Shown: one piece after another, positions 52,834 to 64,000 of the stretch
Layout: each line of letters starts with the position of its first letter
Position numbering within the stretch: the first letter of the stretch is position 1
Position numbers and translations under genes: made by a program
NCBI RefSeq assembly: GCF_000224145.3
Contig: NC_020175.2
Location: 4,468,363-4,532,362, forward strand
Reading direction: 5' to 3'
DNA length: 64,000 bases
DNA from: Ciona intestinalis
Taxonomy: Eukaryota; Chordata; Ascidiacea; Phlebobranchia; Cionidae
Notes under the pieces: model-generated
What the model was told of the DNA's origin: nothing
Database searches by the model: none
What the model saw: the letters and a program-made list of their open reading frames with translations, nothing else

Positions 52834-54074
52834 AAATTATTGCGACAAATCATGCCATAAACTTACTATGCACTTATTTTATACAGTATTATGCATGTGC
52901 TGTGACATCCTATCTCTTTGTAATAGTTTTAGTTGAGAAAGATTATTTAATCTCAGGTTAAAACAGTCTCTCAGTTTTTTCTATAATTTTAATAAGACCT
53001 GACGCTGCCAATTCTTTAAGTTTCTAATTACCAACTTTTTTATAATTTTTTATATTGGTTTTTAATATTGTCTATTAATTGTATTGGGGTCTAGTCACTT
53101 GTGTCTGGAACACCCTGCCTTCATTTTCTTTGCATATTATTCTTGTTATTGAACAAATATAATAAAATTTGCAAACGGAATGAATTTGTCCTGTTTACAT
53201 CTTTGTCGCTTTCTATTGCCAGGTTCGATCATATCTAGTGTACTCTGTTTTGTCCTGTTTACGTCGTGGCAAAATATTACAAGTTTACGAAAAATAATAA
53301 CCGCTAGATGATGCTGTTGCCATACCTTAGACTGTACGTCTTAATTGCGATTCGTTAAAAATATAAAAAGGACGTTAAACTAAATGTCGCAACGATTAAT
53401 TATTTTTGGTTATACTAACATGGTTTTAAGTCATATAGTTATGACATTATTTAGATTTTAGACATAACGTAAAAATCGTAGTCTTATATTTCAATTTCTT
53501 AGCAGAACGATAATACGCTTAGCTATTTTCCCGTTCTAAGTTCCGGTACGACTACAATGTGTACAGTCCTGTCGACAATAAAACATGCACACATTAATTA
53601 GCATTGACAATTGATATGTGACCTTTATGCCTGTCACCCTGACGGTCATTCAGTAACACGCGTCGAAAGTTTTCAAGTTAATAAAATTTATATCAGGGTT
53701 TTCAAACTTTTAGGATCGTGGCACTCATTAAATCTCTGGTCCCGTTTACGCCAAACCGGATTTATGAATATTTATCACACAACACATGTCGAAACTTCTT
53801 CGAAAGCTACAGTGGACCATTTACACAATTTAAGAAACTCTAGTTTAAATTACCGCCTATAGTTGTTTACATTTTGTGCACGGGAATTAATCCCAACCGT
53901 ATTACGTAAAGTTGTAGACCACCAGCGTAAATCTTCCAACATTTCTGCAGCTAAGCAAACATGCAGGACCTATATTGCGCAATTCCCTCGTTGAATAAAT
54001 CGACCACCCAATCGCCATTAACTTCCAACACAATCAACAACTCTTGGAGTAGCTGTCTTTGTATGTCGAAAGTA

Positions 54075-54333
54075 TGACGTCATAAGGTGGATTGTTGTGA
54101 AAAGTTCGAAGGTCTCTTTCTTGCGAAAGAACCTGGCTGATTGGTCACGCGCTCGACTCTTTTTCTTCCATGTTTTGCATCCGCAATAGCAGTGGTTCCA
54201 GTGAAAAAAACGTTGCAAAAAATTAACAAAATTAACAAATTTTAAACTTTATTTTAAGAAACCACAGTGTTTTTGCTGTTACCGAAAATGTCTCCGGGAA
54301 CACTGTTCGTTACCCTAGGTCAATATGACGTCA
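54075..54333. promoter_or_regulatory. Pair of CRE palindromes
   Basis: TGACGTCA occurs at 54075-54082 and again at 54326-54333, both flanked by AT on each side (TATGACGTCATA). A short frame starting at 54288 (MSPGTLFVTLGQYDVIQAVD) overlaps but is not recognisable. Confidence 0.4.
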
Positions 54334-55200
54334 TACAAGCTGTTGACTCGACGGCAATATATTGTTTCGCAACAATATGTCGCGAAAGACCCGGAGAAAA
54401 GTGTAACCGTCAGGGAAATGGACCAGGTCAAAAAGACAAAGGCACATATAGTCAGTTCATGTAGAAATCATGTATGTACGATATAGGTTGTTTATCAGCA
54501 AGCAGCGATAAACGGTTTATTGCGTTTAATTAACTCGATAGCGTGTGTTTTTAAGTCACATTGACAGTAGAGTTACGCGGAATATTATGGGAATTTCCTA
54601 TAATGCAAGTCATGCGCATTTAGAAAGTCGGTAATTAGTAATAGCTTAGCATTGGCACGCTGTGTACTTAGTGCTAAAAGGTTAAAGTCTATATGGCTCA
54701 CTCCAAAGCACAGTAAAATATCAAACAATACTCAAATGTTTTTGCTACTGGTGTAACATGTGTAGGCGTAATGTAGCGACAAGTCCATTTGGTGAAACAA
54801 CCAGCTGTGCCCACAAAATCATTCGAAATTAAAAGAAATTAGTTTTCTTTGTTCTGCATACGTATCGGAAGCAATTGCCTTCTGTTTATAACGTAATAAC
54901 ATCAGCCGTTCACCGAATTCGATAAAACTGTTTATATTACGTCTTGCTGAGCACGTTGTTTATGTTTGTAAAGTTGCAGATTGGTAATCTCTCAATGACA
55001 CTTCCCTATACGTAGTGTTTAGGTAGGGGGAAATGCGGTCAATACAAGCAGTGCTATGTAGAGAATATAGGTATTGTTGAAGTTATATAATGGCAGATGC
55101 ACTTAGACTCAAAGACTAGAGAGCGTAGGCTGCACTATTTGTGTTACTTTGACAGATTAAAACTTAGAAAATTCTGTCGTGTATGGGCGACAGAAGGATA

Positions 55201-55387
55201 TATAGTAGGGTAGGGGAAGATGGGACAATTGTTTCATCCCATTTGGTATAGTAAACGAAGAATGTTAAATGAATTATAAAAACATATTCTTAAGACTACC
55301 ATAAATGATTGTTAATTGTTTAAAATACGATCAGGCTATTTGGATATTATGTGTTAAAGGTGTCCCATCTTCTCCCAGCTTACTATA
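55201..55387. mobile_element. MITE with TATAGTAGGG ends (copy 2)
   Basis: Starts TATAGTAGGGTAGGGGAAGA and ends GTCCCATCTTCTCCCAGCTT followed by ACTATA. It shares the internal phrase GGATATTATGTG with the copy at 13087-13266. Length 187 bp, TA on both sides. Confidence 0.8.
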
Positions 55388-56048
55388 TAGCAACGAAGCG
55401 CTGGATTAGTACAAGAAAGTTAAACCCAACCGAAACCCGTATCGTTTAGGTTCAGACAATTTCTGATAGTCAGTCAATTATTTCATATTTTATGGCAAAA
55501 GAAACTAGGACAGGTGGTTTATTAATTAAGTGTGAATGGATAGGCAAATGCGGGAAATAAAATAATGAGGTTTATATCCCAGAAGGCAGTATTGGTATGA
55601 CACTTTCACACTACTGGGCTAGTGGCAGTATTAAGCATGTACCGGACGTATTTATTGATTTTGTTCTAAAATAGATAAATATTTGGACTATTATAGGTTT
55701 TGTTTCATATGTTAAAATTGTTTTGTAGAATTTACTCTGCTTTATGAATGCAATCTTACATATTTACATATATGATCATTATTATTGTATATATAGGTCA
55801 TGTAGATTACGTCTGCCATACCGGGTTACTATAACAGACTTCCGTGTTTAAACAGATGTCATTTTATCCATATCGTTGTCATGTATTATTCAACGCAAAA
55901 TTAAAGCAACATTGTCATTCCTAAAAAATCCGTAGTTATATAGTTAATTTAAATTACATGCATATAAAAACTGTAGTAACCAAACTAAATCATAACATGC
56001 ATATAAAATTAATATAGCTAAATTGTTGGTAATTGCAACGAATTAAAA

Positions 56049-59000
56049 ATGTCTGGCCCAACCCTTATTCAAGTGAATCGTCGGCGATGGTGGATCGCAA
56101 TTACTTCAGTCATCGAGAACTTAATGTTTGCTGCTGTGCTGCTGGGATGGAGCTCCTTGCTTTTAATGTTGAAGAACGAGGGTTTTTACGCAAACCTATG
56201 CGTGGTCCCTGATGACCATGGTGTGTATCAAGAATCCTTTAAAACATGTTATTTTGGATTTAATAAACTCAATGATGCATAAATGAATGCAACTTGTTTG
56301 ACCTCGTGTAGCGAGCAACGACAGTCGCTATAAAATGGGCGATTATTTTTATAGGCCTCATGTCCACAAACGAGTTGCCACATATATAGGTCTATATTTC
56401 AGATACCATTGAATATTTATACTTCCCCATAGATAATATCACGTCAACAAACACTACGTCACCAAACGCAACGTCATCGAATACGACGTCATCAAATTTA
56501 ACTCAACATACCGAAGATGAAATCGTAAGCGTATAATTTTAACCATATGTGTCCCAAAATGTTATATGACACCTGTTTAAACCCAGTTCTTCACGCCGTC
56601 CGGCTACCCCACCTGCGCCGCACAAGACGAGATACTGAATCGATATTTTTCCATCGGTTCAAGCCTACTGAGCGGTGTGACTGTAATCTTAGGAGTGATA
56701 ATGGACAAGTATGGATCTAGAATGATCCGACTTTCGGGAACGTAAGTAAAGCTTGGTCATGTAATATGTCTCTGTCTTCTTATCTATATGGCTATACCTA
56801 TACGTGCAGATGTATATTTGTACACTGTAAATATAAGCAAGTTTTAACATGGTCCAGCACTATATACATAATAGTTATTATAGACTACATAAAATCCATA
56901 TGTATAATGTATACGGTNNNNNNNNNNNNNNNNNNNNNNNNNNNNNNNNNNNNNNNNNNNNNNNNNNGCTGCTGTTGATCGATCTAGAGGATCCCCCTGA
57001 TGACCATGGTGTGTATCAAGAATCCTTTAAAACATGTTATTTTGGATTTAATAAACTCAATGATGCATAAATGAATGCAACTTGTTTGACCTCGTGTAGC
57101 GAGCAACGACAGTCGCTATAAAATGGGCGATTATTTTTATAGGCCTCATGTCCACAAACGAGTTGCCACATATATAGGTCTATATTTCAGATACCATTGA
57201 ATATTTATACTTCCCCATAGATAATATCACGTCAACAAACACTACGTCACCAAACGCAACGTCATCGAATACGACGTCATCAAATTTAACTCAACATACC
57301 GAAGATGAAATCGTAAGCGTATAATTTTAACCATATGTGTCCCAAAATGTTATATGACACCTGTTTAAACCCAGTTCTTCACGCCGTCCGGCTACCCCAC
57401 CTGCGCCGCACAAGACGAGATACTGAATCGATATTTTTCCATCGGTTCAAGCCTACTGAGCGGTGTGACTGTAATCTTAGGAGTGATAATGGACAAGTAT
57501 GGATCTAGAATGATCCGACTTTCGGGAACGTAAGTAAAGCTTGGTCATGTAATATGTCTCTGTCTTCTTATCTATATGGCTATACCTATACGTGCAGATG
57601 TATATTTGTACACTGTAAATATAAGCAAGTTTTAACATGATCCAGCACTATATACATAATAGTTATTATAGACTACATAAAATCCATATGTATAATGTAT
57701 ACGGTTAACGTTTTATACATACAACCTGTCAAAACATGTTTTTTGTCACTTTATACCAGGTATCTATTTGCCCTTTGAATGTTTGGTTAATACGCAAATG
57801 GGGGAACGAGTAAATAATACTCTTATACAGAAATATAGTTAGCTTCATTGAATATTTGCACTAAGAAAAGTCAACACATGGCTCTAAATCATCTTCAACC
57901 CAGTTTTGTTGACTTTGTCACCGATTTATATCTATGTTTTTATGACCCAACACCCCTAATTGCTTGACACTTTAATTGTTGAGGTGTTTGTGCACTCTGA
58001 CACCTCTACGTCATGATAGGAGGTTTCGTTTGCACAGCAAGATTTCGTAACATGTTTATCTTATAGACTTGCGTTCATGACCTCGTGTGTTTTGTTTGCA
58101 ATCGGCTCACTCGACACTGAACGTAAGTTTATTTAAACATAAGTAAAGTGCATGTTTGTAATCTTATTAAATTAACACAAGTCCAATTCAAGTTCAAGCG
58201 AACAGTTTACTTTTGACTTTAAAACGGCAGCAGAAATCTGGGTTATGATGGTTTTACTTTTTTATTCCTTCAATTATAAAAAGAAAAAGTTGTTATGTTC
58301 GACTGCGTTTAAATACAACCGTTCCCAAATTACCCTGATATACTATTGTGTCAGCATTGCTACTGCTTTTATATTTTACAAACCTATATATTAGTTTAAC
58401 TTTAACATGTTCATTTTGTTGGGCATAAAAAGTGTCAAAAAGCTACATTCTGTTAAAAAAACTTACACACGAACTGTGGTCGTGAAATGGTTATATACCA
58501 GCCAATGATGGAAACTTACATCCCTTGAAAAATCATTTCCACCTTTAAGTTACAGCGCATGCACTTTTAAATGCGTGATGTAATAACCAAACTATTCCGT
58601 TCTTTTTTTACAGATTACAGTATTCTTATTGTTCCTGCAATATGTTTGAACGGCATGGGTGGCGTGGTTTATATATTCACAAGTTTTCCAGTTCCAAATC
58701 TTTTCGCTGAACTAAGGTCAACTATGATCGCGCTCATGATCGGGTCTTATTCGGCGTCTGCTGTCATGTATATGTTGTTTAAGGTAAAAGCAATTACAAG
58801 TAAACCTTCGCGACTCAAAAAAAACTTTTGTAGTGGTTTAAAACACGGTTATGAAAAATATGGGACATTAATAACGGTATCCATTTTGGACCCCACAGTA
58901 CTATACTGAAATTTGGGTAATTTTTTCTATTTTTTTTTGTAACAAATATACAATTATCCCTTTGATTTCCAGGCAGCGTACGATGCGGGTGTTTCATTTC

Positions 59001-62000
59001 AGGCGATCATGTGTTTCCATGCCTCTGTGGGGTTTCTAACTTTTCTAAATTGTTATTTCAACTGCCCAGGCGAGCCAATACCGGGTCCGGACGACATTAG
59101 CTACGCGTAAGTTTATAGCTTTTGTGTTAGGGGGCGTGTATAGTTTTACGACACTGTGTCGGCCTCGTAATGACAATGATGTAGTTATACTGCGGGAAAT
59201 TTGAGCGTTGTCAGCAACGAACGTTGATCATTTACCCGCAATAAATCAAATGCAACAACAAGTTTTCAGCACTTATGGTATCGTTACCGAGCCAGTTTTA
59301 ATAACTGTTCAACAAAAAAGCCGAATGCTGTTTTGTTTCATATGTTTGGTACATTCTGCTTCTTAAATTAGTGGTTTGAACATAAATATTTGATGCTAAA
59401 ATAAATATTTGGCTAATTTAAAATTAAACAAGAACAACAGTATAGTAGGCTAACCTGAGATAATGGGCCAATCCAACAGACTTAAGTTTCATGTCCCATT
59501 GTGTTCCATGCTGCAGGACCTCACCCACATAGAACATTATATAGAATACAATCACCTGTAAAGTTACATACGTGCTTGGTAACACCTAAGCGGGACGACG
59601 AGGTGCATAAAACCTTTACCTATGTTTAACGACTCTTTTACGCGAGGATAAATAAGCTACATTTATTCATTCTCTTGTCACACAGAATCAAACTTCACTT
59701 CAGCGCTTTTCGTTTCGAACACAAAATCACCGGCAAGTCTTTCTTACGTCACACAAGCACAGTGGGACGTCGAATGAGCAGCGTGGACATAGCACCTGTG
59801 GAGAACCATAACTACCTCACATCCGTGTAAGTGCTCTAGTAGATTTATTGGCAATGAGTATGACCTTATCACCTTTTTAATACATATGCCCATATAGTTG
59901 ATAAAACATTGCAGCTGATAAATATGTTAGAATTTTTAAACTAAACTCCCTGAAATAAAGACAGTTTTGACCTGTTTATGAACAGTATGTATTGTCCTAT
60001 ATAGTCTATTTGTATTGAAACTTACTAAAAACCCCTATTTTATACACCGATGTATACACATCTCTTTGATAAAAGAGGATGCAAACCATGGACCATCTTA
60101 CTCCAACCTACTATTTCTCGCCTCTTCTTCACTTCATATACCTCACATTATCCTTACAGTGACGACATGAGAAAAGGGGAAAACAATAATTCTTCCGAAT
60201 CTGATTCTTTCCTGCGTGTCCTCGCCACCCCTTGTATATTATTAAGCTTCGTCACCATGTGCCTCACACAGTTACGACTCATTGCCTACATGGGATCCTT
60301 GGAAGTCTACCTAAAGTCTTCTGCTGAGAAACTTGAACTGAGCCCTGAGGAAACTATTGAAACAGGTATTCGAACTTGGATATACCTAAGAACATACATA
60401 TATACATGTGTGCATGGCGAAGTATATTTAACTTATATATACAAGGATTGAGGGCAGACTATACCCAAAGTTTAAAAACAGGTTAGGCGAAGAAACCAAG
60501 CGGCTTAAACGATTTAAATACGCAGTGTATATTCGTGTATATAAGTTATGATATTAGTAAACCATTATTTTAAACCCCAAAAATATACTTCGCAATGCAC
60601 AGTATATAGAATCTATTACACCAAGTTTATAAAAAAATGACTACACTACGTTTAATCATAAACTTAATAATATTTAATCTTTATTGCTTTCAGTTGACTT
60701 TTATACATTTCTATTTGGTCTTTTCCAAATCAACTGCTTTTTCATGGCGCCCGTTATTGGGACTATCATGGATTGGAAATTAAAAGTAAAAGCCCAGAAA
60801 CCAAAGAAGAGAGCCATCCTGGAATCTGAGAAAGATGAGCATCCATCGGAGAATGGAAACGGGCACGCAAACGGGTAAGTTGGTGTTGATCCATATAGTA
60901 CACTTCAGTATACTATGGTGGAACTCCGATGACATGTTATGGGTACTTAGGTGCGTGTCACCATTAGTATATTGCGTAATCTAGAAGGTTGTAAAGCAAA
61001 AGTCAAAGCTCGTATCTCTTAAAAATTACGTCTTTAAACAAATTAAAATGTCGATTATGTTTGGTTTATTTGTGAGCACACACTGCACGGGAATGCTGCT
61101 TTGTAAACAACACTAATATACTGGTGCACAAGAATAATATGCTTATAGTAGGTTGGGGTAAGATGGGACAAGTTTGCATTTTCTTTTCTCGTCTTATTTA
61201 GTAGAAAACTAAAAAAACATTTACAGTATTATATAACTGTATCCTCACTAAAGAGCGATGTTAATTTAAACAAAGTTAAGAAATATCAGATATTATGTGC
61301 TAACCACTTTATCACACATTACAATACATTGCATTTCTCAAACAGCCACGCACAAACCAACGGCAAAGTCCCACACAATAGAGAATGTCCTGAACAACAA
61401 ATCAAGCACAACAGAAAACATCAACAAGTTATGAACCTTGCCCGCGCTTTCATGCTTACCAACATACTGCTTGTGCTGTTTGGTATCATTATAATGTTTG
61501 AGGAAGTTTTGCCTATTCAGGTAATAATTAAATGTAACTTATTTAGCGTAACGACAATCGTTCACGAGTATTCTATTTCAACACCTTGTGCCCACTTATA
61601 CAAATGATCACGTATTTTCAACTTTGTGGGTGCTGGTTGCTTTTGACGGGATGTTTTTTTTTCTTTTTTGACTGCATTCGGACAACCTGTAACTACAGTG
61701 TAGACTAGCATGGGAGAAATACAACGATACGTATATTTGCAGTTGTTTGAAATATATTTATTTAACCTTTGATGTCAATTACAGGTTGTGGCGTTTATTA
61801 TCCACACAGCAGTTCGTACCTTTCTGCATTCATCGATCGGTGGACTTTACGCATGCATGTGAGTATAAGAGGTGTTATTTACTGAATACGTCACTCACTT
61901 CAATGGACCTTGTGTCAGTCACCGCGAAAAACAAACATGTCCAACTAACGAGTATATTTAGTGATAGGGACTTGTTTTACGAGTCTCGAAACAGCTCACT

Positions 62001-63068
62001 TCGCAGAACAATATTTTTCCTAACATGACAAGTAGAAACCACTTATGCTTGTTCTTCCTTTTTTTTGTTTTCGACTTGTGGCACCATGTAAACGTTTTCA
62101 GTTACCCAGACACGTACTACTGTTCTATAGATGAACTTTGTACCAACATGTGGTTCTGATCATGGTACACTCGTGTTTACTTTTCTCGCCAATGAAATAG
62201 ATTCGCGCCACTTCCATTAGAAAAAAAACGTGCTTGCTTGCAGAACTACAAACTATTTATCGATATCGTACATTAATTAAAAAAACATTAAAATATTCAC
62301 CCGGTGCCAAAAAGTGTAATTTGTAAGCAAGCAAGAGGTGTGTGAAACAGAACACCCGTGCCCTGTCACGCGATGATAAATAAGTTACATTTTTTAGTAA
62401 CACCATCAGCTACTGATATGCAATACAATTATACTCCGAGCTTATAGAACATTCCACATTGGATGTAATACCTTAATTTAAATGCAACAAACTGTGTTTG
62501 ATTCATAGGTACCACTTCTCACATTTCGGAAAACTTACCGGCCTCGCATCTTTTCTATCAGCAATGTTCATTCTCATACAAGATCCTCTATTTGTCGTTG
62601 TTAACTCGACTTTGGGCGGTGATCCTTTCTGGGTAAATCTGAATTCATGTTTGGACATGCATATAAGTTACAGAACGCTTGTAAACTTATCATATGAACT
62701 CTCTTCCTATAATTCTGTAATGGCAATTGCAACTACTCTCCCGTTTAGAGTTGTTTTGTCTACATCTCTGTACTGTAGGTTAAGTATTTGACACCTAACT
62801 GCCATATAGATTCAATCTTGTACATCATTTTGACTCTTCTTTATTTTGTCTTTAGATCAACTTCGTTCTTTTGATTCTGAGCGTTACTGGCTTCGGGTTG
62901 CCAATCTATCTGTGGAACTATGCTCGTAAAATGAATGCGTATGAACCTGTGGAAAACACGCGTGAAATGTTTACGATTGGCGAAGACGAAGAGGAGGATC
63001 CAGCTATTGCATTTGAGAGACCGGACGATCAAGATGTCGTTGTTAGCAGCATGGCTCTCGCGTTTTAG
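56049..63068 (+). CDS. SLC43-family (LAT3/LAT4-like) neutral amino acid transporter
   Basis: Thirteen exons: 56049-56220, 56433-56524, 56587-56741 (2 and 3 repeated at 57221-57312 and 57375-57529), 58067-58122, 58614-58783, 58973-59106, 59686-59826, 60160-60365, 60694-60874, 61346-61520, 61785-61858, 62509-62632, 62856-63068. One copy each gives 630 residues (human 559-569). It matches SLC43A1/2 throughout: [116 protein letters not shown] and [13 protein letters not shown]. About 12 membrane segments are expected, with a cytoplasmic loop (60760-61440) longer than in human. These carriers move large neutral amino acids without sodium. The first extracellular loop is unusually rich in N-glycosylation sequons. 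Confidence 0.93.
56207..56917. other. First copy of a duplicated contig overlap (SLC43-type exons 2-3)
   Basis: Matches 56995-57705 over 711 bp at a constant offset of 788, with a single difference seen (G/A near 56851/57639). It ends at a 50-N gap. Near identity distinguishes it from the older allelic pair at TMX2 and fits an unmerged overlap of one haplotype. Confidence 0.9.
56282..56395 (+). repeat. Dispersed ~120-bp repeat, copy in SLC43-type intron 1
   Basis: Starts AATGAATGCAACTTGTTTGA, has AACGACAGTCGCTATAAAAT in the middle and ends ACGAGTTGCCACATATA. It is duplicated by assembly at 57070-57183. Confidence 0.65.
56918..56967. other. Assembly gap (50 N)
   Basis: Fifty N bases between the two copies of SLC43-type exons 2-3. 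Confidence 0.98.
56968..56994. other. Cloning-vector remnant
   Basis: Immediately after the gap, GCTGCTGTTGATCGATCTAG continues into AGGATCCCC. The string TCTAGAGGATCCCC is the XbaI-BamHI part of a pUC-type polylinker. The genomic match to 56207 begins right after it, at 56995, as expected for an untrimmed clone end. Confidence 0.88.
56995..57705. other. Second copy of the SLC43-type exon 2-3 block
   Basis: Second representation of 56207-56917, continuous with the rest of the gene to the right. Exon copies at 57221-57312 and 57375-57529. Confidence 0.9.
59565..59680 (-). repeat. Dispersed ~120-bp repeat, reverse copy in SLC43-type intron 6
   Basis: Contains AAAGTTACATACGTGCTTGG, TAACACCTAAGCGGG and ends AATAAGCTACATTTATTCAT, complements of the family phrases. 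It ends only a few bases before exon 7. Confidence 0.65.
61144..61320. mobile_element. MITE with TATAGTAGG end (copy 3, right end eroded)
   Basis: Left end TATAGTAGGTTGGGGTAAGA and the internal phrase ATATTATGTGCTAACC match the copies at 13087 and 55201. The right inverted repeat is not recognisable. Lies in SLC43-type intron 9. Confidence 0.65.
61528..61612 (+). repeat. Dispersed ~120-bp repeat, truncated copy in SLC43-type intron 10
   Basis: Starts AAATGTAACTTATTTAGCGT, has AACGACAATCGTTC and ACACCTTGTGCCCACTTATA. Confidence 0.6.
62315..62395 (-). repeat. Dispersed ~120-bp repeat, reverse fragment in SLC43-type intron 11
   Basis: Contains AGGTGTGTGAAACAGAACAC and GATAAATAAGTTACATT, complements of the family phrases. 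Confidence 0.6.
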
Positions 63069-64000
63069 ATTGTTACGTCACTGTGAAAGGATTGTTTAAG
63101 AACAATTGCTAACGGCAACAACAAGAAACTGTACAAAACGCAGTGTTAATTATTCGTGTACGAACTAAAAACTTGCCACTGATCAGACATTTTGTACCAC
63201 GAGAAGATTGGTTTGTAATTGTCCATTTTATCAGCATTACTTTAAAAAGAAATTGTTCGAATCCTTAGGGTTGGGGCTGGAACTTGTAAATGTCCATGTA
63301 AGATTGGATACCTTCCATTAAATCAAACATGCTGAATAGCTTACGATTCCAATCTAATTGTTCGTAACCAGAGTTTGAAAACGTCTTTGTTAAAAATTCA
63401 TCATCGTGCAATAAACTGTGTTTGACGAACTCTTGAAATATTGAAAAGGGGTTCGTGGATTCAATTACATTTTAATTTGAATCATTTCGTAATTTTAATT
63501 TCTTTTAATTTTTATTTCTTGTTTTCGATGTTATTTACCGATGTTCCTTAATTACTTTCTGTTTTAATTTGTTTCATGAAATGCTGGGTGCGTTTGCACA
63601 CTGATGCCCAGCACATTGCGACCTGAATACACCATCAGCCTACGTTCAATGGTTAGCGTTGTTTTACTGATATGATGCTTGCCCACAGCAGCACAGTGTT
63701 TCTCACAAGAAATCAAGCACCCGGGAACAGTTTAGGGAAATGCGATGCCTTTTTCTTTTTTTTCATGCACAATCTATGGCACCAACAGATAGTTAGCTTT
63801 TGGTGAAAAGGTCTGTGGTGTCTATAGATCGGTTTATAGCTTACCGTTTGAATTTAACATAATAGGTATTTCAAGGAAACACAGTTTCGCGATGCAGCCG
63901 TTTTTAAAAGCAAGTGGTATATAAGACTTAAGGAATCAAAGCTCAGTCTACATCAGCGGTCAAGAAAGTATTGTTTTAGACTACTGTGGCAATATTACCA
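63069..64000. other. SLC43-type 3' UTR and flank
   Basis: AATAAA at 63410-63415 is a probable polyadenylation signal about 340 bases after the stop. Nothing else recognisable to the window end. Confidence 0.55.

Larger units (their letters stand above)
52834..56048. other. Intergenic between ENDOV and SLC43-type gene
   Basis: The first 350 bp are ENDOV 3' UTR. No supported gene in the rest. Two perfect CRE palindromes (TGACGTCA) at 54075-54082 and 54326-54333 bound a CpG-richer patch (about 53880-54480) that looks like a promoter. A MITE lies at 55201-55387. Confidence 0.5.

Noticed and set aside
54267-54464. 65-codon frame (MFLLLPKMSPGTLFVTLGQY)
   Set aside because: No similarity recognised, no splice support, lies in a CpG-rich promoter-like patch.

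Overview
This is an AT-rich animal nuclear window with short introns (mostly 100-1500 bp) and GT-AG splice sites. It carries many chordate orthologues, three 50-N scaffold gaps, and small dispersed repeats in most introns. Compact introns, about 1% differences between two copies of one locus, and gene families shared with vertebrates point to a tunicate, most likely a Ciona species. Species is inferred, not proven. I rebuilt each multi-exon gene by hand from splice sites, and every reconstruction keeps one reading frame across all exons.

Layout from left to right. 239-2952 (+): 3' part of a secreted protein with thrombospondin-like modules, a Pro-Thr-Glu repeat and a VWA domain. 3683-7101 (-): TMX2, a thioredoxin-related membrane protein, with exons 2-3 present twice around a gap because two haplotypes were not merged. 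8158-9181 (-): COX6A. 10188-20324 (+): AREL1, a HECT E3 ligase with 19 exons, one intron of which holds a hAT-type DNA transposon. 20529-26818 (-): DYRK1A kinase, 12 exons. 26819-35743: a long stretch without a convincing gene but with promoter-like CpG/CRE-rich patches. 35744-36832 and 37301-38494 (-): two neighbouring genes that share a Tyr/Gln/Asn/Gly-rich N-terminus and upstream UTR but have different C-termini (a hnRNPC/RALY-type RRM protein and a DUF4780-like protein). 38778-40695 (-): SMARCE1 (BAF57). 41425-47227 (+): an IgLON/lachesin-like GPI-anchored immunoglobulin protein. 48545-52833 (+): endonuclease V. 52834-56048: intergenic. 56049-63068 (+): SLC43-family amino acid transporter, with a second assembly duplication flanked by a gap and a cloning-vector remnant.

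The genes do not form one pathway. Several share arrangements worth noting: head-to-head pairs with common promoter regions (COX6A/AREL1 and SMARCE1/IgLON), a tail-to-tail pair with stop codons 204 bp apart (AREL1/DYRK1A), and a close same-strand run (SMARCE1, DUF4780-like, hnRNPC-like) that may be co-transcribed. Repeats include a TA-flanked MITE family (3 copies), a dispersed repeat of about 120 bp (at least nine copies), a tRNA-derived SINE family and a third dispersed motif in the ENDOV intron. The most interesting observation is the duplicated promoter, UTR and prion-like N-terminal module attached to two different C-terminal domains at 35.7-38.7 kb.
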